The position numbers and the translations under genes were made by a program. This document shows, in pieces, positions 1-6,426 of a DNA stretch of 7,971 nt; positions within the stretch are counted from its first letter, which is position 1; each line of letters starts with the position of its first letter. The DNA is from QPIN01 sp964472945 (lineage in GTDB: Bacteria > Pseudomonadota > Gammaproteobacteria > Methylococcales > Methylomonadaceae), in assembly GCA_964472945.1 (NCBI GenBank), contig CAYYNM010000157.1, positions 1-7,971 on the forward strand. The letters are read 5' to 3'. The notes beneath the pieces were generated by a model, which did not search any database, was not told the DNA's origin, and saw nothing but the letters and a program-made list of their open reading frames with translations.

Positions 1-35
1 GCTGCTAAGCCACTTAATGCCGTTGCAAAACCCAT
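1..35 (-). CDS. flgE: Flagellar hook protein FlgE, N-terminal fragment
   Basis: Only the first eleven complete codons are inside the window; the gene runs off the left edge. The visible residues, MGFATALSGLA, match the usual start of FlgE (MxFxxALSGLxA), the hook subunit that polymerises outside the cell beneath the filament. The start is supported by an AGGAG Shine-Dalgarno sequence about 7 bases upstream. It lies 18 bases after the flgD stop, as expected in a flgBCDE operon, so it should be transcribed from the sigma-54 promoter in front of flgB. The identification rests on a short stretch plus gene order; both agree. Confidence 0.85.
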   Translation of the reverse strand, partial: MGFATALSGLA

Positions 36-53
36 GATTGCTCTCCTAAATTC

Positions 54-734
54 TTAGAATATTTTTTTAACGTTGTTAAAATTCACTTCACCCAAACCAG
101 CCAGTTCCAGTTGAATACCCTTTTTACCATTACCCAATGCAACACTTTCTACATCTGCATTAACATAGGTTTGAAGAACGGTATTACTGCCATCAATAGT
201 TGTTTCGGCTCGCACTTGATAAACACCTGGGTCTGTATAGGTGCCATCATCTAATAGCCCATCCCACTGATAGCTAACATTACCCTGTTCCTGTCTACCT
301 AAATCAATAGTCTTAACAGTTACACCATTACTATCCAAAAAACTTACTTTTAAATCACTGGTTTTGTCATTTAAAACTATTTCACCCGAAAGATTTTTAT
401 TTAAAGACATCAACCCTTGATCGCCAGGAACCAATACTGATTTACCCACCAAACTAGCCGCTTGTAATGCCTGCCCAGAAGTTAAAGAATTTGAAAATTC
501 AGCAAATGAATCATTTAAAGCACCAATCCCTTCCACGGTACTGAACTGAGCCATCTGAGCCAGAAAATCACCATTTTCCATTGGTTTATTTGGGTCTTGA
601 TGAGTCATTTGGGTGGTCATCAGTTTTAAAAACTGTTCTTGCCCTAATTCCTGCTTGGAAGTTGATTTTTTATTAGCATCGGCCGTTGTTGAAAGACCTA
701 AATTTTGAAATGTTTCAATTGAACTTATAGCCAT
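54..734 (-). CDS. flgD: Flagellar hook-capping (hook assembly) protein FlgD
   Basis: FlgD is exported through the flagellar secretion system and forms the temporary scaffold cap under which FlgE hook subunits add; it is absent from the finished organelle. At 226 aa the length is typical. The conserved N-terminal block is present at residues 35-48 (FLKLMTTQMTHQDP), followed by the PMENGDFLAQMAQFS stretch. The C-terminal part carries the family's Ig/Fn3-like region with the WDG motif at 157-159 and a GxY turn near 170-172. The protein ends NNVKKIF, a usual FlgD ending. AGGAGAA precedes the ATG, and its first bases overlap the flgC TAG stop (9 bases between genes), which suggests translational coupling. 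No damage or unusual residues are seen. Confidence 0.95.
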   Translation of the reverse strand: MAISSIETFQNLGLSTTADANKKSTSKQELGQEQFLKLMTTQMTHQDPNKPMENGDFLAQMAQFSTVEGIGALNDSFAEFSNSLTSGQALQAASLVGKSVLVPGDQGLMSLNKNLSGEIVLNDKTSDLKVSFLDSNGVTVKTIDLGRQEQGNVSYQWDGLLDDGTYTDPGVYQVRAETTIDGSNTVLQTYVNADVESVALGNGKKGIQLELAGLGEVNFNNVKKIF

Positions 735-743
735 GATTTTCTC

Positions 744-1160
744 CTATTGCCCCATTCTTAAGGTTTGTAACATTAATTGTTTAGCCGTATTTAAAACTTC
801 TACATTATTTTGATATGAGCGAGAGGCTGACATCATATTAGCCATTTCTTCAATGGTATTGACATTCGGCTTATAGATATAACCATTGGCATCAGCCATA
901 GGATGGTTAGGGGCATATTCCATAATGGCTGGTGCCTGGCTTTCTACCACCCCGACAACATTCACTTTACTTGATGCATTTTGTTTATCCATCACACTTT
1001 TAAGTTCGGCCTGAAACACTGGTTGCCTGGACTTGTAAACTTTATCAAGACTACTACTCACACTATTGGCATTGGATATATTACTGGCAACCAAATTAAG
1101 TCTTAAGGATTGCGCATTCATACCGCTACCGGCAATATCAAATATATTCATGGATGGCAT
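744..1160 (-). CDS. flgC: Flagellar basal-body rod protein FlgC
   Basis: FlgC is one of the proximal rod subunits of the flagellar basal body, exported across the inner membrane and assembled in the periplasm. The 138-aa length is normal. The N-terminal rod/hook signature is visible at residues 11-31 (from GSGMNAQSLR through ASNISNAN). The diagnostic FlgC segment YAPNHPMADANGYIYKPNVN is at 82-101, and the C-terminal helix common to axial proteins (residues about 115-135) is intact. The chosen ATG has a GAGGGG ribosome site about 8 bases upstream. A second ATG at codon 4 would also give a FlgC-like start but sits too far from that site. The gene begins 2 bases after the flgB stop, so the pair is almost certainly co-translated. 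Confidence 0.95.
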   Translation of the reverse strand: MPSMNIFDIAGSGMNAQSLRLNLVASNISNANSVSSSLDKVYKSRQPVFQAELKSVMDKQNASSKVNVVGVVESQAPAIMEYAPNHPMADANGYIYKPNVNTIEEMANMMSASRSYQNNVEVLNTAKQLMLQTLRMGQ

Positions 1161-1162
1161 AA

Positions 1163-1555
1163 TTATTCCCCTCTTAATGCGGCCATTAGCCCAGAAAAAC
1201 CACCATTTACAAACCGTAAACTAGCTTGGTATTGCACCGCATTTTCAGCGTATTTAGCTTGTTCAATATGCCCCTCAACCGTATTACCATCAAGTGACGG
1301 TTGAGTTGGATTACGAAACATCATCGTTGCACCTAGTAATCGATCATTGGGAGAAATATGGCCTTGTTGCGTACGTTCCAAAGTATTATTAGCAGGCATA
1401 GATTTCTTCAACACCGTTTGAAAATCCAAATCTCGTGCTTTATATCCTGGTGTATCGGCATTTGCCAGATTAGAAGCCAGCACTTCACTGCGCTTTTCAC
1501 GTAAAGCCAAAGCCAGTGGGTGAATACCTAATGCTTTTTCAAAGTTAATCGCCAT
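1163..1555 (-). CDS. flgB: Flagellar basal-body rod protein FlgB
   Basis: FlgB is the rod subunit closest to the membrane ring and the export gate. From the ATG at 1555 it is 130 aa, a typical length. It carries the family signature ANADTPGYKARDLDF at residues 31-45. The C-terminal axial helix starts near NTVEGHIEQAKYAENAVQYQ (91-110). A longer frame reaches an upstream GTG at 1594, but I reject that start for three reasons: a near-perfect AAGGAGGT ribosome site stands just before 1555; FlgB proteins normally begin close to this MAINFEKALG; and the GTG lies inside the sigma-54 promoter, upstream of the predicted transcript start. It is the first gene of the flgBCDE unit. Confidence 0.96.
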   Translation of the reverse strand: MAINFEKALGIHPLALALREKRSEVLASNLANADTPGYKARDLDFQTVLKKSMPANNTLERTQQGHISPNDRLLGATMMFRNPTQPSLDGNTVEGHIEQAKYAENAVQYQASLRFVNGGFSGLMAALRGE

Positions 1556-1559
1556 AATT

Positions 1560-1567
1560 ACCTCCTT
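1560..1567 (-). promoter_or_regulatory. Strong ribosome binding site of flgB
   Basis: The minus strand reads AAGGAGGT, complementary to the 16S rRNA 3' end without mismatch, followed by AATT and the ATG at 1555. It is the strongest ribosome site in the window and decides the flgB start against the in-frame GTG 39 bases upstream. Confidence 0.85.
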
Positions 1568-1589
1568 ATTTCTTGTTACAAAATAATAC

Positions 1590-1605
1590 AGCACATCTTA
1601 TGCCA
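1590..1605 (-). promoter_or_regulatory. Sigma-54 (RpoN) promoter of flgBCDE
   Basis: The minus strand reads TGGCATAAGATGTGCT. The invariant GG of the -24 element and GC of the -12 element are present with exactly 10 bases between them, and the flanking TGGCA and TGCT bases fit the consensus TGGCAYG-N4-TTGCW. The predicted transcript start is near 1579, giving a leader of about 24 bases that just holds the flgB ribosome site. In polar-flagellum gammaproteobacteria, rod and hook genes are class II or III genes driven by RpoN with FleQ- or FlrC-type activators, so position and type agree. Activator sites upstream were not identified. Confidence 0.85.
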
Positions 1606-1860
1606 TAGGTATTTATCCATATAAAATCATAAAGATAAAAATATTGAAAAATATAAGTAACTGGTTTTAAAGAAAGGTGGCAATATTTGTTGCTAGGCTT
1701 TTAAATTTTTCATTTCCTTGCTATATGCTGGAATGTTCTACTGGATAGAAGATAGATGAGAGAGAGGGTTGGAGAAATAAAATCCACACTTAACGGTGAC
1801 ATAGCCATAAAAAACACTGAAACGTAAAGCGTCAATAAACTGACTAAAAATAATAACGCC
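1606..1860. other. AT-rich intergenic region between cheR and flgB
   Basis: Together with the promoter and leader this forms a gap of about 305 bases between the cheR stop and the flgB start. I see no credible gene: frames on both strands are short and lack ribosome sites. There is a purine-rich stretch around 1741-1776 and no convincing hairpin followed by a T-run downstream of cheR. The part next to the sigma-54 promoter (about 1606-1740) is where enhancer-binding-protein sites would be expected, but no site is recognisable by eye. Confidence 0.5.
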
Positions 1861-2679
1861 TTAAGCTATTTTTTTAAAATACCTAGCACGCCCCCCTCTC
1901 ACAGGTTCAAGTGTTTTAATAGTTGCTGGCATCGCTTCTGTACTACTAAGAAAGATAAAGCCACCAGGCTCTAATGAATCAGCCATTCTACTAAGAATGT
2001 CGCGTTTAACTTCATCGGAAAAATAGATTAAAACATTTCGACAAAAAATAATATCAAAACGCCCCAGCACCGAGAAAGGCTTTAGTAAATTAAATTGTTG
2101 AAACCTGACTTTACGCACAATATTAGCATTGAGTCTATAACCATCATGTGTTTTCTGAAACATTTGAGACTTCGTCAGGGAATCCAGCCCACGAGATAAA
2201 GCAAGTTCTGAATAGGTGGCACTCTTAGCTTCTTGCAAAATTGTTTCAGAAATATCCGTTCCAATTATTTGCACATTCTGGTTTCTACCTAATTTTTTAA
2301 TCGTATCCTCAGCACACATACTAATTGTATAGGGCTCTTGCCCCGAGGAACAGGCAGCCGACCAAATCTTTATGGTACTTGTTTTTTTTGAAAAAATATC
2401 AGGGAATATTTTTTCCTTTAACTCTAAAAATTGCATATCATCTCGAAACCAAAAAGTTTCGTTTGTTGTCATAGCGTCAACAACAGCCACTTTTACCTTT
2501 GCGCTTAAGACATTATTTGATTGTATTGCAGCCGCCAGTTCAGAAAATGAAGCGAGGTCAAACTTAGGCAACAAATTGCCAAGTCTATTTTTAACCAAGT
2601 ATTGTTTATTATCATTTAAAACAATGCCACATGCCTGGTTCAGATACGCCTGAATAATTTTATATTCATTTATAGTCAT
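1861..2679 (-). CDS. cheR: Chemotaxis protein methyltransferase CheR
   Basis: CheR uses S-adenosylmethionine to methylate glutamates on the cytoplasmic signalling domain of methyl-accepting chemotaxis receptors, giving adaptation together with CheB. The 272-aa protein has the small N-terminal all-helical domain (about 1-75), including GIVLNDNKQYLVKNRL (18-33). The TTNETFWFRD motif follows at 71-80. The SAM-binding loop IWSAACSSGQEPYTISM is at 105-121, an acidic GTDIS strand at 140-144, and the FCRNVLIYF strand at 212-220. Length and motif order are normal. There are no TPR repeats, so it is the simple housekeeping form. The ATG is preceded by a modest AGGT site. It lies downstream of cheV but is separated from it by a palindromic element, which may alter co-transcription. 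Confidence 0.95.
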   Translation of the reverse strand: MTINEYKIIQAYLNQACGIVLNDNKQYLVKNRLGNLLPKFDLASFSELAAAIQSNNVLSAKVKVAVVDAMTTNETFWFRDDMQFLELKEKIFPDIFSKKTSTIKIWSAACSSGQEPYTISMCAEDTIKKLGRNQNVQIIGTDISETILQEAKSATYSELALSRGLDSLTKSQMFQKTHDGYRLNANIVRKVRFQQFNLLKPFSVLGRFDIIFCRNVLIYFSDEVKRDILSRMADSLEPGGFIFLSSTEAMPATIKTLEPVRGGRARYFKKIA

Positions 2680-2714
2680 TTATAATTACCTGCCATTATC
2701 CACAAGGCTATTTT

Positions 2715-2872
2715 AGGAACGCGCACGGAATAAGTTTGGCAACTGGCGCAGGGTTTTTATTCGTATTCAAGGCGTACAAATAGGCGCATAGCTGGCTACG
2801 CAACTATTTGTACAACGAAGAAGACGGATAAAAAGACAAGCGAGCTGTCGAAGTTATTCCATGCACGTTCCT
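2715..2872. repeat. 158-bp imperfect palindrome, REP/MITE-like element
   Basis: The whole segment is symmetric about 2793/2794. The outer 30 bases (AGGAACGCGCACGGAATAAG on the left, its near complement ending in GCACGTTCCT on the right) match at 24 of 30 positions. A middle block, TTTTTATTCGTATTC on the left, matches the right side at 13 of 15. The central 40 bases, bounded by GTACAAATAG and CTATTTGTAC, match at 16 of 20 pairs. Mismatches are mostly transitions, as if old paired changes had accumulated. There is no coding capacity. TTA flanks both ends directly, a possible 3-bp target duplication or chance. It fills most of the cheV-cheR gap and looks like an inserted non-autonomous element. 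I cannot assign a family. Confidence 0.8.
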
Positions 2873-2891
2873 TAGCAATCATTTATACCTC

Positions 2892-3827
2892 TCAACCTTT
2901 ATGTTCCTCATGGAATACTTTTAATTGATCTTGAATAGTTGCCACTAAAATATCGGGTTCAAATTTAGCTAAAAATTTATTTGCACCCACCTTTTCAACC
3001 ATAGATGTATTAAACACTCCACTTAACGAAGTATGAAGAATCAAATAAACATCTTTCATTTCTGGGTGACTTTTAATTTTAGTGGCTAAAGTATAGCCAT
3101 CCATTCTAGGCATTTCCACATCTGAAATAATCATTGCGTAATAATCGCCTATATTAGTACCCTCATCAACCATTTTAGATAAATGCTCCCAAGCTTCCAG
3201 ACCATCTTTTAATGCTGTACACTCAATACCCACTTGTGCACACACTCTTTTTACCTGGTTTCTTGCAACACGTGAGTCGTCAACAATTAAAACATGGTCA
3301 TCTACCCCCGAAACAGCTTCATCAATCAAGTCTTCTGATGCACTATCTTGCCCACCAATAACTTCTTTCATCACTTTTTCAACATCAATCACTTCAATTA
3401 ATTCATTTTCAATCTCAGTCACCGCTGTTAAATAACTATCTTTGCCAGAACCCTTTGGTGGCCCATTAACTTGATCCCAACCTATATTAATAATTCTATC
3501 GACAGCACCCACTAAAAAGCCCTGTATTGTCCGGTTGTATTCAGTCACTATCACATAGTTCTCTCCATCTCTTGCCAACGGAGGCATGCCTATTGCCATA
3601 GACAGATCTAATACAGGAATAGTTTTGCCGCGCAAATGCGCAACACCGCAAATAACGGTGTGTGATTTAGGAATCTGAGTTAAAGCAGGGCAACGAATAA
3701 CTTCCTGGACTTTAAACACATTAATACCAAACCGTTGTCGACCGATAAGTTTAAATAGCAACAACTCAAACCGGTTATGCCCTGCCAGCTTAGTTCGCTG
3801 ATCAACACCATCTAAAACACTGGCCAT
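2892..3827 (-). CDS. cheV: Chemotaxis coupling protein CheV (CheW-receiver fusion)
   Basis: CheV couples chemoreceptors to the CheA kinase like CheW and can itself be phosphorylated by CheA, which tunes adaptation. The 311-aa protein has a CheW-like domain (about 17-158; RFGINVFKVQEVIRCP at 32-47, GVAHLRGKTIPVLDL at 61-75) followed by a receiver domain (about 177-305). The receiver has the acidic pair in IVDDSR (181-186), the phospho-acceptor Asp236 in ISDVEMPRMDG, the switch Thr266 (HTS), and the conserved Lys288. All catalytic residues are present, so it should be phosphorylatable. Length and order are typical. A good AAGGAG ribosome site precedes the ATG. It is divergent from flgA across 127 bases and is the first gene of the leftward cheV-cheR pair, an arrangement common beside flgBCDE in gammaproteobacteria. 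Confidence 0.95.
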   Translation of the reverse strand: MASVLDGVDQRTKLAGHNRFELLLFKLIGRQRFGINVFKVQEVIRCPALTQIPKSHTVICGVAHLRGKTIPVLDLSMAIGMPPLARDGENYVIVTEYNRTIQGFLVGAVDRIINIGWDQVNGPPKGSGKDSYLTAVTEIENELIEVIDVEKVMKEVIGGQDSASEDLIDEAVSGVDDHVLIVDDSRVARNQVKRVCAQVGIECTALKDGLEAWEHLSKMVDEGTNIGDYYAMIISDVEMPRMDGYTLATKIKSHPEMKDVYLILHTSLSGVFNTSMVEKVGANKFLAKFEPDILVATIQDQLKVFHEEHKG

Positions 3828-3893
3828 AAAAACTCCTTAAAAAGTATATTTTTGAAGTATAGCTACTTTATTAAATTTTATTTAAAAAATTTA

Positions 3894-3909
3894 TGGCATG
3901 GTTTATGTA
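3894..3909 (+). promoter_or_regulatory. Candidate sigma-54 promoter of flgA, imperfect
   Basis: The plus strand reads TGGCATGGTTTATGTA. The -24 half (TGGCATG) is an excellent match and starts with the same six bases as the flgB promoter. The -12 half has GT where GC is expected, at the correct 10-base distance. The predicted transcript start near 3920 would give a leader of about 35 bases before flgA. Because the -12 GC is the most conserved part of such promoters, this is only a candidate. Confidence 0.4.
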
Positions 3910-3931
3910 TAGAAAATATTAATGATAAATA

Positions 3932-3949
3932 TGACATAAATTTGACATA
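3932..3949 (+). repeat. Two TGACATA direct repeats upstream of flgA
   Basis: TGACATA occurs at 3932-3938 and again at 3943-3949, 11 bases apart, close to one helical turn. The second copy ends 5 bases before the flgA ATG, in the place where a ribosome site would normally be. It could be a protein-binding site or chance in AT-rich DNA. Confidence 0.35.
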
Positions 3950-3954
3950 GCCTT

Positions 3955-4650
3955 ATGAAAAAAATTAATTTTATTTTGAGCCTTATGCTGCTTTTAGGCC
4001 AAACCCAACAAAGCTATGCGGCACAAACTCAATCAATCCGTTCAATACAACAAGCAACTCGTCAATATATCATTAATAGTCTGACTCACGTTACTGACTA
4101 CAAGTTAAAGCTAGGACAAATTGATAACCGTTTAAAGCTGCCTTTATGCTCAGAACCACTAGTAATATCGACTCACACACCACTGAAAGCAGGTCGAAAC
4201 TCTATTAGTGTACGCTGTCATAGTAAGAAAAAATGGGCTATTTATACTTCGGCCATTATTAATATTTATAAAAATGTAATCGTATTATCTCAACCCATTC
4301 AACGTGGAGAGTTTTACCAAAAAAGTCACTTGCAACTTGAAAAAAGAGAAATTTCAACGTTACGCTCTGGATTTTTTACTGACCCACAAGAAATCATCAG
4401 CAAACAGGCAACTCGCAATTTAAGTTTAGGAAGTGTTATTTCTCAAGCAAATATTACAGAACCTAAACTAATTAAACGAGGAGAAAAAGTCACTATCAAC
4501 CTAAGCAATGCCAACCTTAATATTAGTGTTGCCGGTGTTGCTTTAATGGATGGCGTAAAAAACCAAAATATTAGAATAAAAAATATAAAATCAAAACAAA
4601 TTGTCCAAGCAACAGTCGTTAAACAAGGTCAGGTTGTCGTCAGCTTTTGA
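3955..4650 (+). CDS. flgA: Flagellar P-ring assembly chaperone FlgA
   Basis: FlgA is a periplasmic chaperone that helps FlgI assemble into the P ring around the rod in the peptidoglycan layer. The 231-aa product begins with a Sec signal peptide (lysines at 2-3, hydrophobic core about 6-15, likely cleavage after the SYA at 20-22). Next comes an N-terminal domain with two cysteines (65 and 88) that could form a disulfide. The C-terminal SAF-type domain holds RGEFYQKSHLQLEKREIS (117-134), SLGSVISQANI (157-167), RGEKVTI (175-181) and the GVALMDGVKNQNIRIKN segment (194-210). These match the family in order and spacing. No clear Shine-Dalgarno sequence is visible before the ATG, which is unusual for this window. 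It is divergent from cheV and is followed by flgM, which also has its own promoter. Confidence 0.93.
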   Translation: MKKINFILSLMLLLGQTQQSYAAQTQSIRSIQQATRQYIINSLTHVTDYKLKLGQIDNRLKLPLCSEPLVISTHTPLKAGRNSISVRCHSKKKWAIYTSAIINIYKNVIVLSQPIQRGEFYQKSHLQLEKREISTLRSGFFTDPQEIISKQATRNLSLGSVISQANITEPKLIKRGEKVTINLSNANLNISVAGVALMDGVKNQNIRIKNIKSKQIVQATVVKQGQVVVSF

Positions 4651-4668
4651 TAACGTTAGAATAAGCAC

Positions 4669-4695
4669 TAAAGTAATTAATATTTCTGCCGATAC
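4669..4695 (+). promoter_or_regulatory. Sigma-28 (FliA) promoter of flgM
   Basis: TAAAGTAA at 4669-4676 and GCCGATAC at 4688-4695 are separated by exactly 11 bases. The consensus is TAAAGTTT-N11-GCCGATAA, so 13 of 16 conserved positions match, including the whole TAAAGT and GCCGATA cores. A transcript would start near 4702, about 28 bases before the flgM ATG. flgM is a known late-class gene expressed from such a promoter in enteric and other flagellated bacteria, forming a feedback loop in which sigma-28 makes its own inhibitor. Confidence 0.9.
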
Positions 4696-4729
4696 CCACT
4701 ATAGATTAATAAAATAATAGAGACCTATC

Positions 4730-5038
4730 ATGACTATTCAATCAATATCAGGAAAAGCGAATGTTACTGCCTTGTCAACAAAACCAGCAACTGCTGGAAT
4801 GGCAAAAAGTACAGAGCTTAAAGTATCTGAAAAAGCTAAAGATAATGTTGACTTTACTGCTGTTGCAAAAGAAATAACCAAGGCATTTGGATCATCAAAA
4901 AATACGCCAGCAATTAATGAAGAGCGTGTTCAAGCAGTTAAAAAGGCATTAGCAAAGGGAAGTTACCCTATTAATGCTGAAAAAATTGCCGCTAAAATGA
5001 TTCAAATAGAACAAGAACAGTTCAACAATAGCAGATAG
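4730..5038 (+). CDS. flgM: Anti-sigma-28 factor FlgM
   Basis: FlgM binds sigma-28 (FliA) and blocks late flagellar transcription until the hook is complete, when FlgM is exported through the flagellar channel. The 102-aa length is typical. The N-terminal 60 residues are rich in Ser, Thr, Ala and Lys and low in hydrophobics, as expected for the disordered exported part. The conserved C-terminal sigma-binding helices are at about 62-94, with INEERVQAVKKALAKGSY (62-79) followed by INAEKIAAKMIQIE (81-94). The ribosome site is weak (AGAG). A sigma-28 promoter lies directly upstream and flgN follows after 4 bases, so flgM and flgN form one late transcription unit while also being reachable from the flgA promoter. 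Confidence 0.94.
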   Translation: MTIQSISGKANVTALSTKPATAGMAKSTELKVSEKAKDNVDFTAVAKEITKAFGSSKNTPAINEERVQAVKKALAKGSYPINAEKIAAKMIQIEQEQFNNSR

Positions 5039-5042
5039 TATT

Positions 5043-5537
5043 ATGATTAATAAAACATATCCCATTGCAGAAAAGCTACTTAAAACTGGCTTAAATTTAA
5101 GCTCTAAATTATTAAACCAGCTAACAATTGAGGCTGAAAGTTTAAAGCATCGTTCTGATTCAAAAATAATTTCAGGTATTGCCCTTAATAAAAAGGAAAC
5201 AGTCTCCCAGCTCGATCAGTTTTCAAAGCAGATGGGGCAAGTACTCGCTACTGAAAAGTTACAAATGACACCCAGTGGTATTGAAACTTATTTCCAAAAA
5301 GCCAAAGCTGTTAATCTTAACATCAACAATTCCACTTCACTTTGGCAAGAGATACTATCCATTGCTAAACAATGTAAATTCCTAAATGAGAAAAATGGTG
5401 CAAGTATCAAGTTACTCGCCCAACATACCCAACGTTCATTGCAAATTATAAAAGGTAAGTCTCAGCAAACAACAACATATAGTCGCGATGGCTCAACATA
5501 CAGCGAACGGCTTTCTCATACTTTGGTTTCAGTGTAA
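5043..5537 (+). CDS. flgN: Flagellar export chaperone FlgN
   Basis: FlgN keeps the hook-filament junction proteins FlgK and FlgL soluble and delivers them to the flagellar export gate; in enteric bacteria it also influences FlgM translation. The 164-aa product is predicted to be largely helical. The poorly conserved family is recognisable by W101 and the NEKNGASI segment (115-122), a 'LLxL' type helix after it, and the YSRDGST motif (146-152), which corresponds to the usual Y-x-x-x-G near the C-terminus. Position supports the call: it starts 4 bases after flgM, the canonical flgM-flgN pair. No good ribosome site is visible before its ATG, so translation may depend on coupling to flgM. Overall sequence similarity by eye is modest. 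Confidence 0.85.
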   Translation: MINKTYPIAEKLLKTGLNLSSKLLNQLTIEAESLKHRSDSKIISGIALNKKETVSQLDQFSKQMGQVLATEKLQMTPSGIETYFQKAKAVNLNINNSTSLWQEILSIAKQCKFLNEKNGASIKLLAQHTQRSLQIIKGKSQQTTTYSRDGSTYSERLSHTLVSV

Positions 5538-5613
5538 ACTACGAACCAAACAGACTTTGTGCTCTTCAGTTTAATTAGAGCAGTCTTGCTTAAAAATAAA
5601 GAGAACGCTACAT

Positions 5614-6426
5614 ATGTTAGGGACATTAAAAACTTTATTCAAAAAAGAAGAAATCATAACAATCTCTGATCCTGAGATATATGATCCCGAGCCTAACTCA
5701 AACCCAAACTTTTTAACTAATAAAAATAAAATCCACAGACTTCTTAAAGAGATTGAAGAGGCATCACCTTTATGTACCATTTTTTTTGAAAGTACAGATG
5801 AAAAATTTAGCTCATCAATTTTAGATGTTCAACTAGATAACAACCAGATCATTCTTGATGAACTACTACCCTCCCATGGCAATCATCTGATGACTAAAGA
5901 AAATAAATTTAAACTATCGACTATCCACAAAGGCATTAATTTAGCCTTTCAACTAGAAGGTGTTGAAACTGGCTCTTCCCGTGGCATCGCCTATTATAAA
6001 ACAGCCATTCCAGATAGGATATACTACCCACAACGAAGATCATCTCCTCGCATCCAGATTACATCGCTCAATATTCCATTCTCAGGTATTTCTCAGCGAA
6101 CTCAAACCTCTATAGGAGGAGTGGTTTTTGATTTATCGAGAAGAGGAATTGGAATCAGTTCACCTAATAATATAGCTCGATTTCAACGGGGTGATTTACT
6201 AAGAAACTGCAGTATCACTGTTGATGATCAAGCTATACATTTTGACCTAGCCGTTCGTTTTGTGAAAAATACCCACCAAGGTACTAGAAAAACCTTAGTT
6301 GGAGGGTATTTTGAAAATATCCAGTCTAAAAGTAGAAATAAAATCGAACGCTTCGTTGCCGCTATTGAACGAGAGGAAATTAGAAATAAGAAAGAACAAG
6401 CTTATATTTCCTCTATGCTTGAGTAA
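5614..6426 (+). CDS. PilZ-domain flagellar brake protein, YcgR-like
   Basis: The product is a 270-aa cytoplasmic protein with the two-domain layout of YcgR, the c-di-GMP-responsive brake that acts on the flagellar motor. Residues about 34-132 form a YcgR-N-like region, and residues about 137-250 a PilZ domain. Both c-di-GMP-binding motifs are intact: the arginine motif RRSSPR at 141-146 (RxxxR) and DLSRRG at 173-178 (D/N-x-S-x-x-G). The first 30 residues are acidic and proline-rich and probably form a flexible extension, and the C-terminal 20 residues are highly charged. It lies 76 bases after flgN on the same strand, with an AGAGAA ribosome site, and is probably the last gene of the flgM-flgN unit. 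Binding is predicted from motifs; the motor target is inferred from context. Confidence 0.88.
   Translation: MLGTLKTLFKKEEIITISDPEIYDPEPNSNPNFLTNKNKIHRLLKEIEEASPLCTIFFESTDEKFSSSILDVQLDNNQIILDELLPSHGNHLMTKENKFKLSTIHKGINLAFQLEGVETGSSRGIAYYKTAIPDRIYYPQRRSSPRIQITSLNIPFSGISQRTQTSIGGVVFDLSRRGIGISSPNNIARFQRGDLLRNCSITVDDQAIHFDLAVRFVKNTHQGTRKTLVGGYFENIQSKSRNKIERFVAAIEREEIRNKKEQAYISSMLE

Noticed and set aside
1110..1304. Plus-strand open frame of 64 codons opposite flgC and flgB.
   Set aside because: It is fully antisense to two well-identified genes and has no recognisable protein features; it is a shadow frame.
1556..1594. N-terminal extension of flgB from a GTG at 1594.
   Set aside because: The GTG lies inside the sigma-54 promoter and upstream of the predicted transcript start; the ATG at 1555 has an excellent ribosome site and fits the family.
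1678..1696. Plus-strand TGGCAATATTTGTTGCT, resembling a sigma-54 promoter.
   Set aside because: There are 11 bases between GG and GC, not 10, and it points toward the 3' end of cheR with no gene to drive.
2372..2653. Plus-strand open frame of 93 codons opposite cheR.
   Set aside because: Antisense to an intact CheR with all motifs; no ribosome site or family features.
3856..3884. Possible promoter for cheV: TATACT on the minus strand at 3856-3861, with TAAATA 17 bases upstream, or a degenerate sigma-28 reading of the same bases.
   Set aside because: The -35 half matches at only 3 of 6 positions and the sigma-28 reading has wrong spacing and a poor -10; AT-rich DNA gives such matches by chance.
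5560..5582. Hairpin TGCTCT / AGAGCA with an 11-base loop between flgN and the PilZ gene.
   Set aside because: Short stem with a large loop and no T-run after it, so it is not a convincing terminator; it does not argue strongly against co-transcription.
5571..5780. Minus-strand open frame of 69 codons opposite the start of the PilZ gene.
   Set aside because: It overlaps the PilZ coding sequence and leader, has no recognisable protein features, and fits a chance frame.
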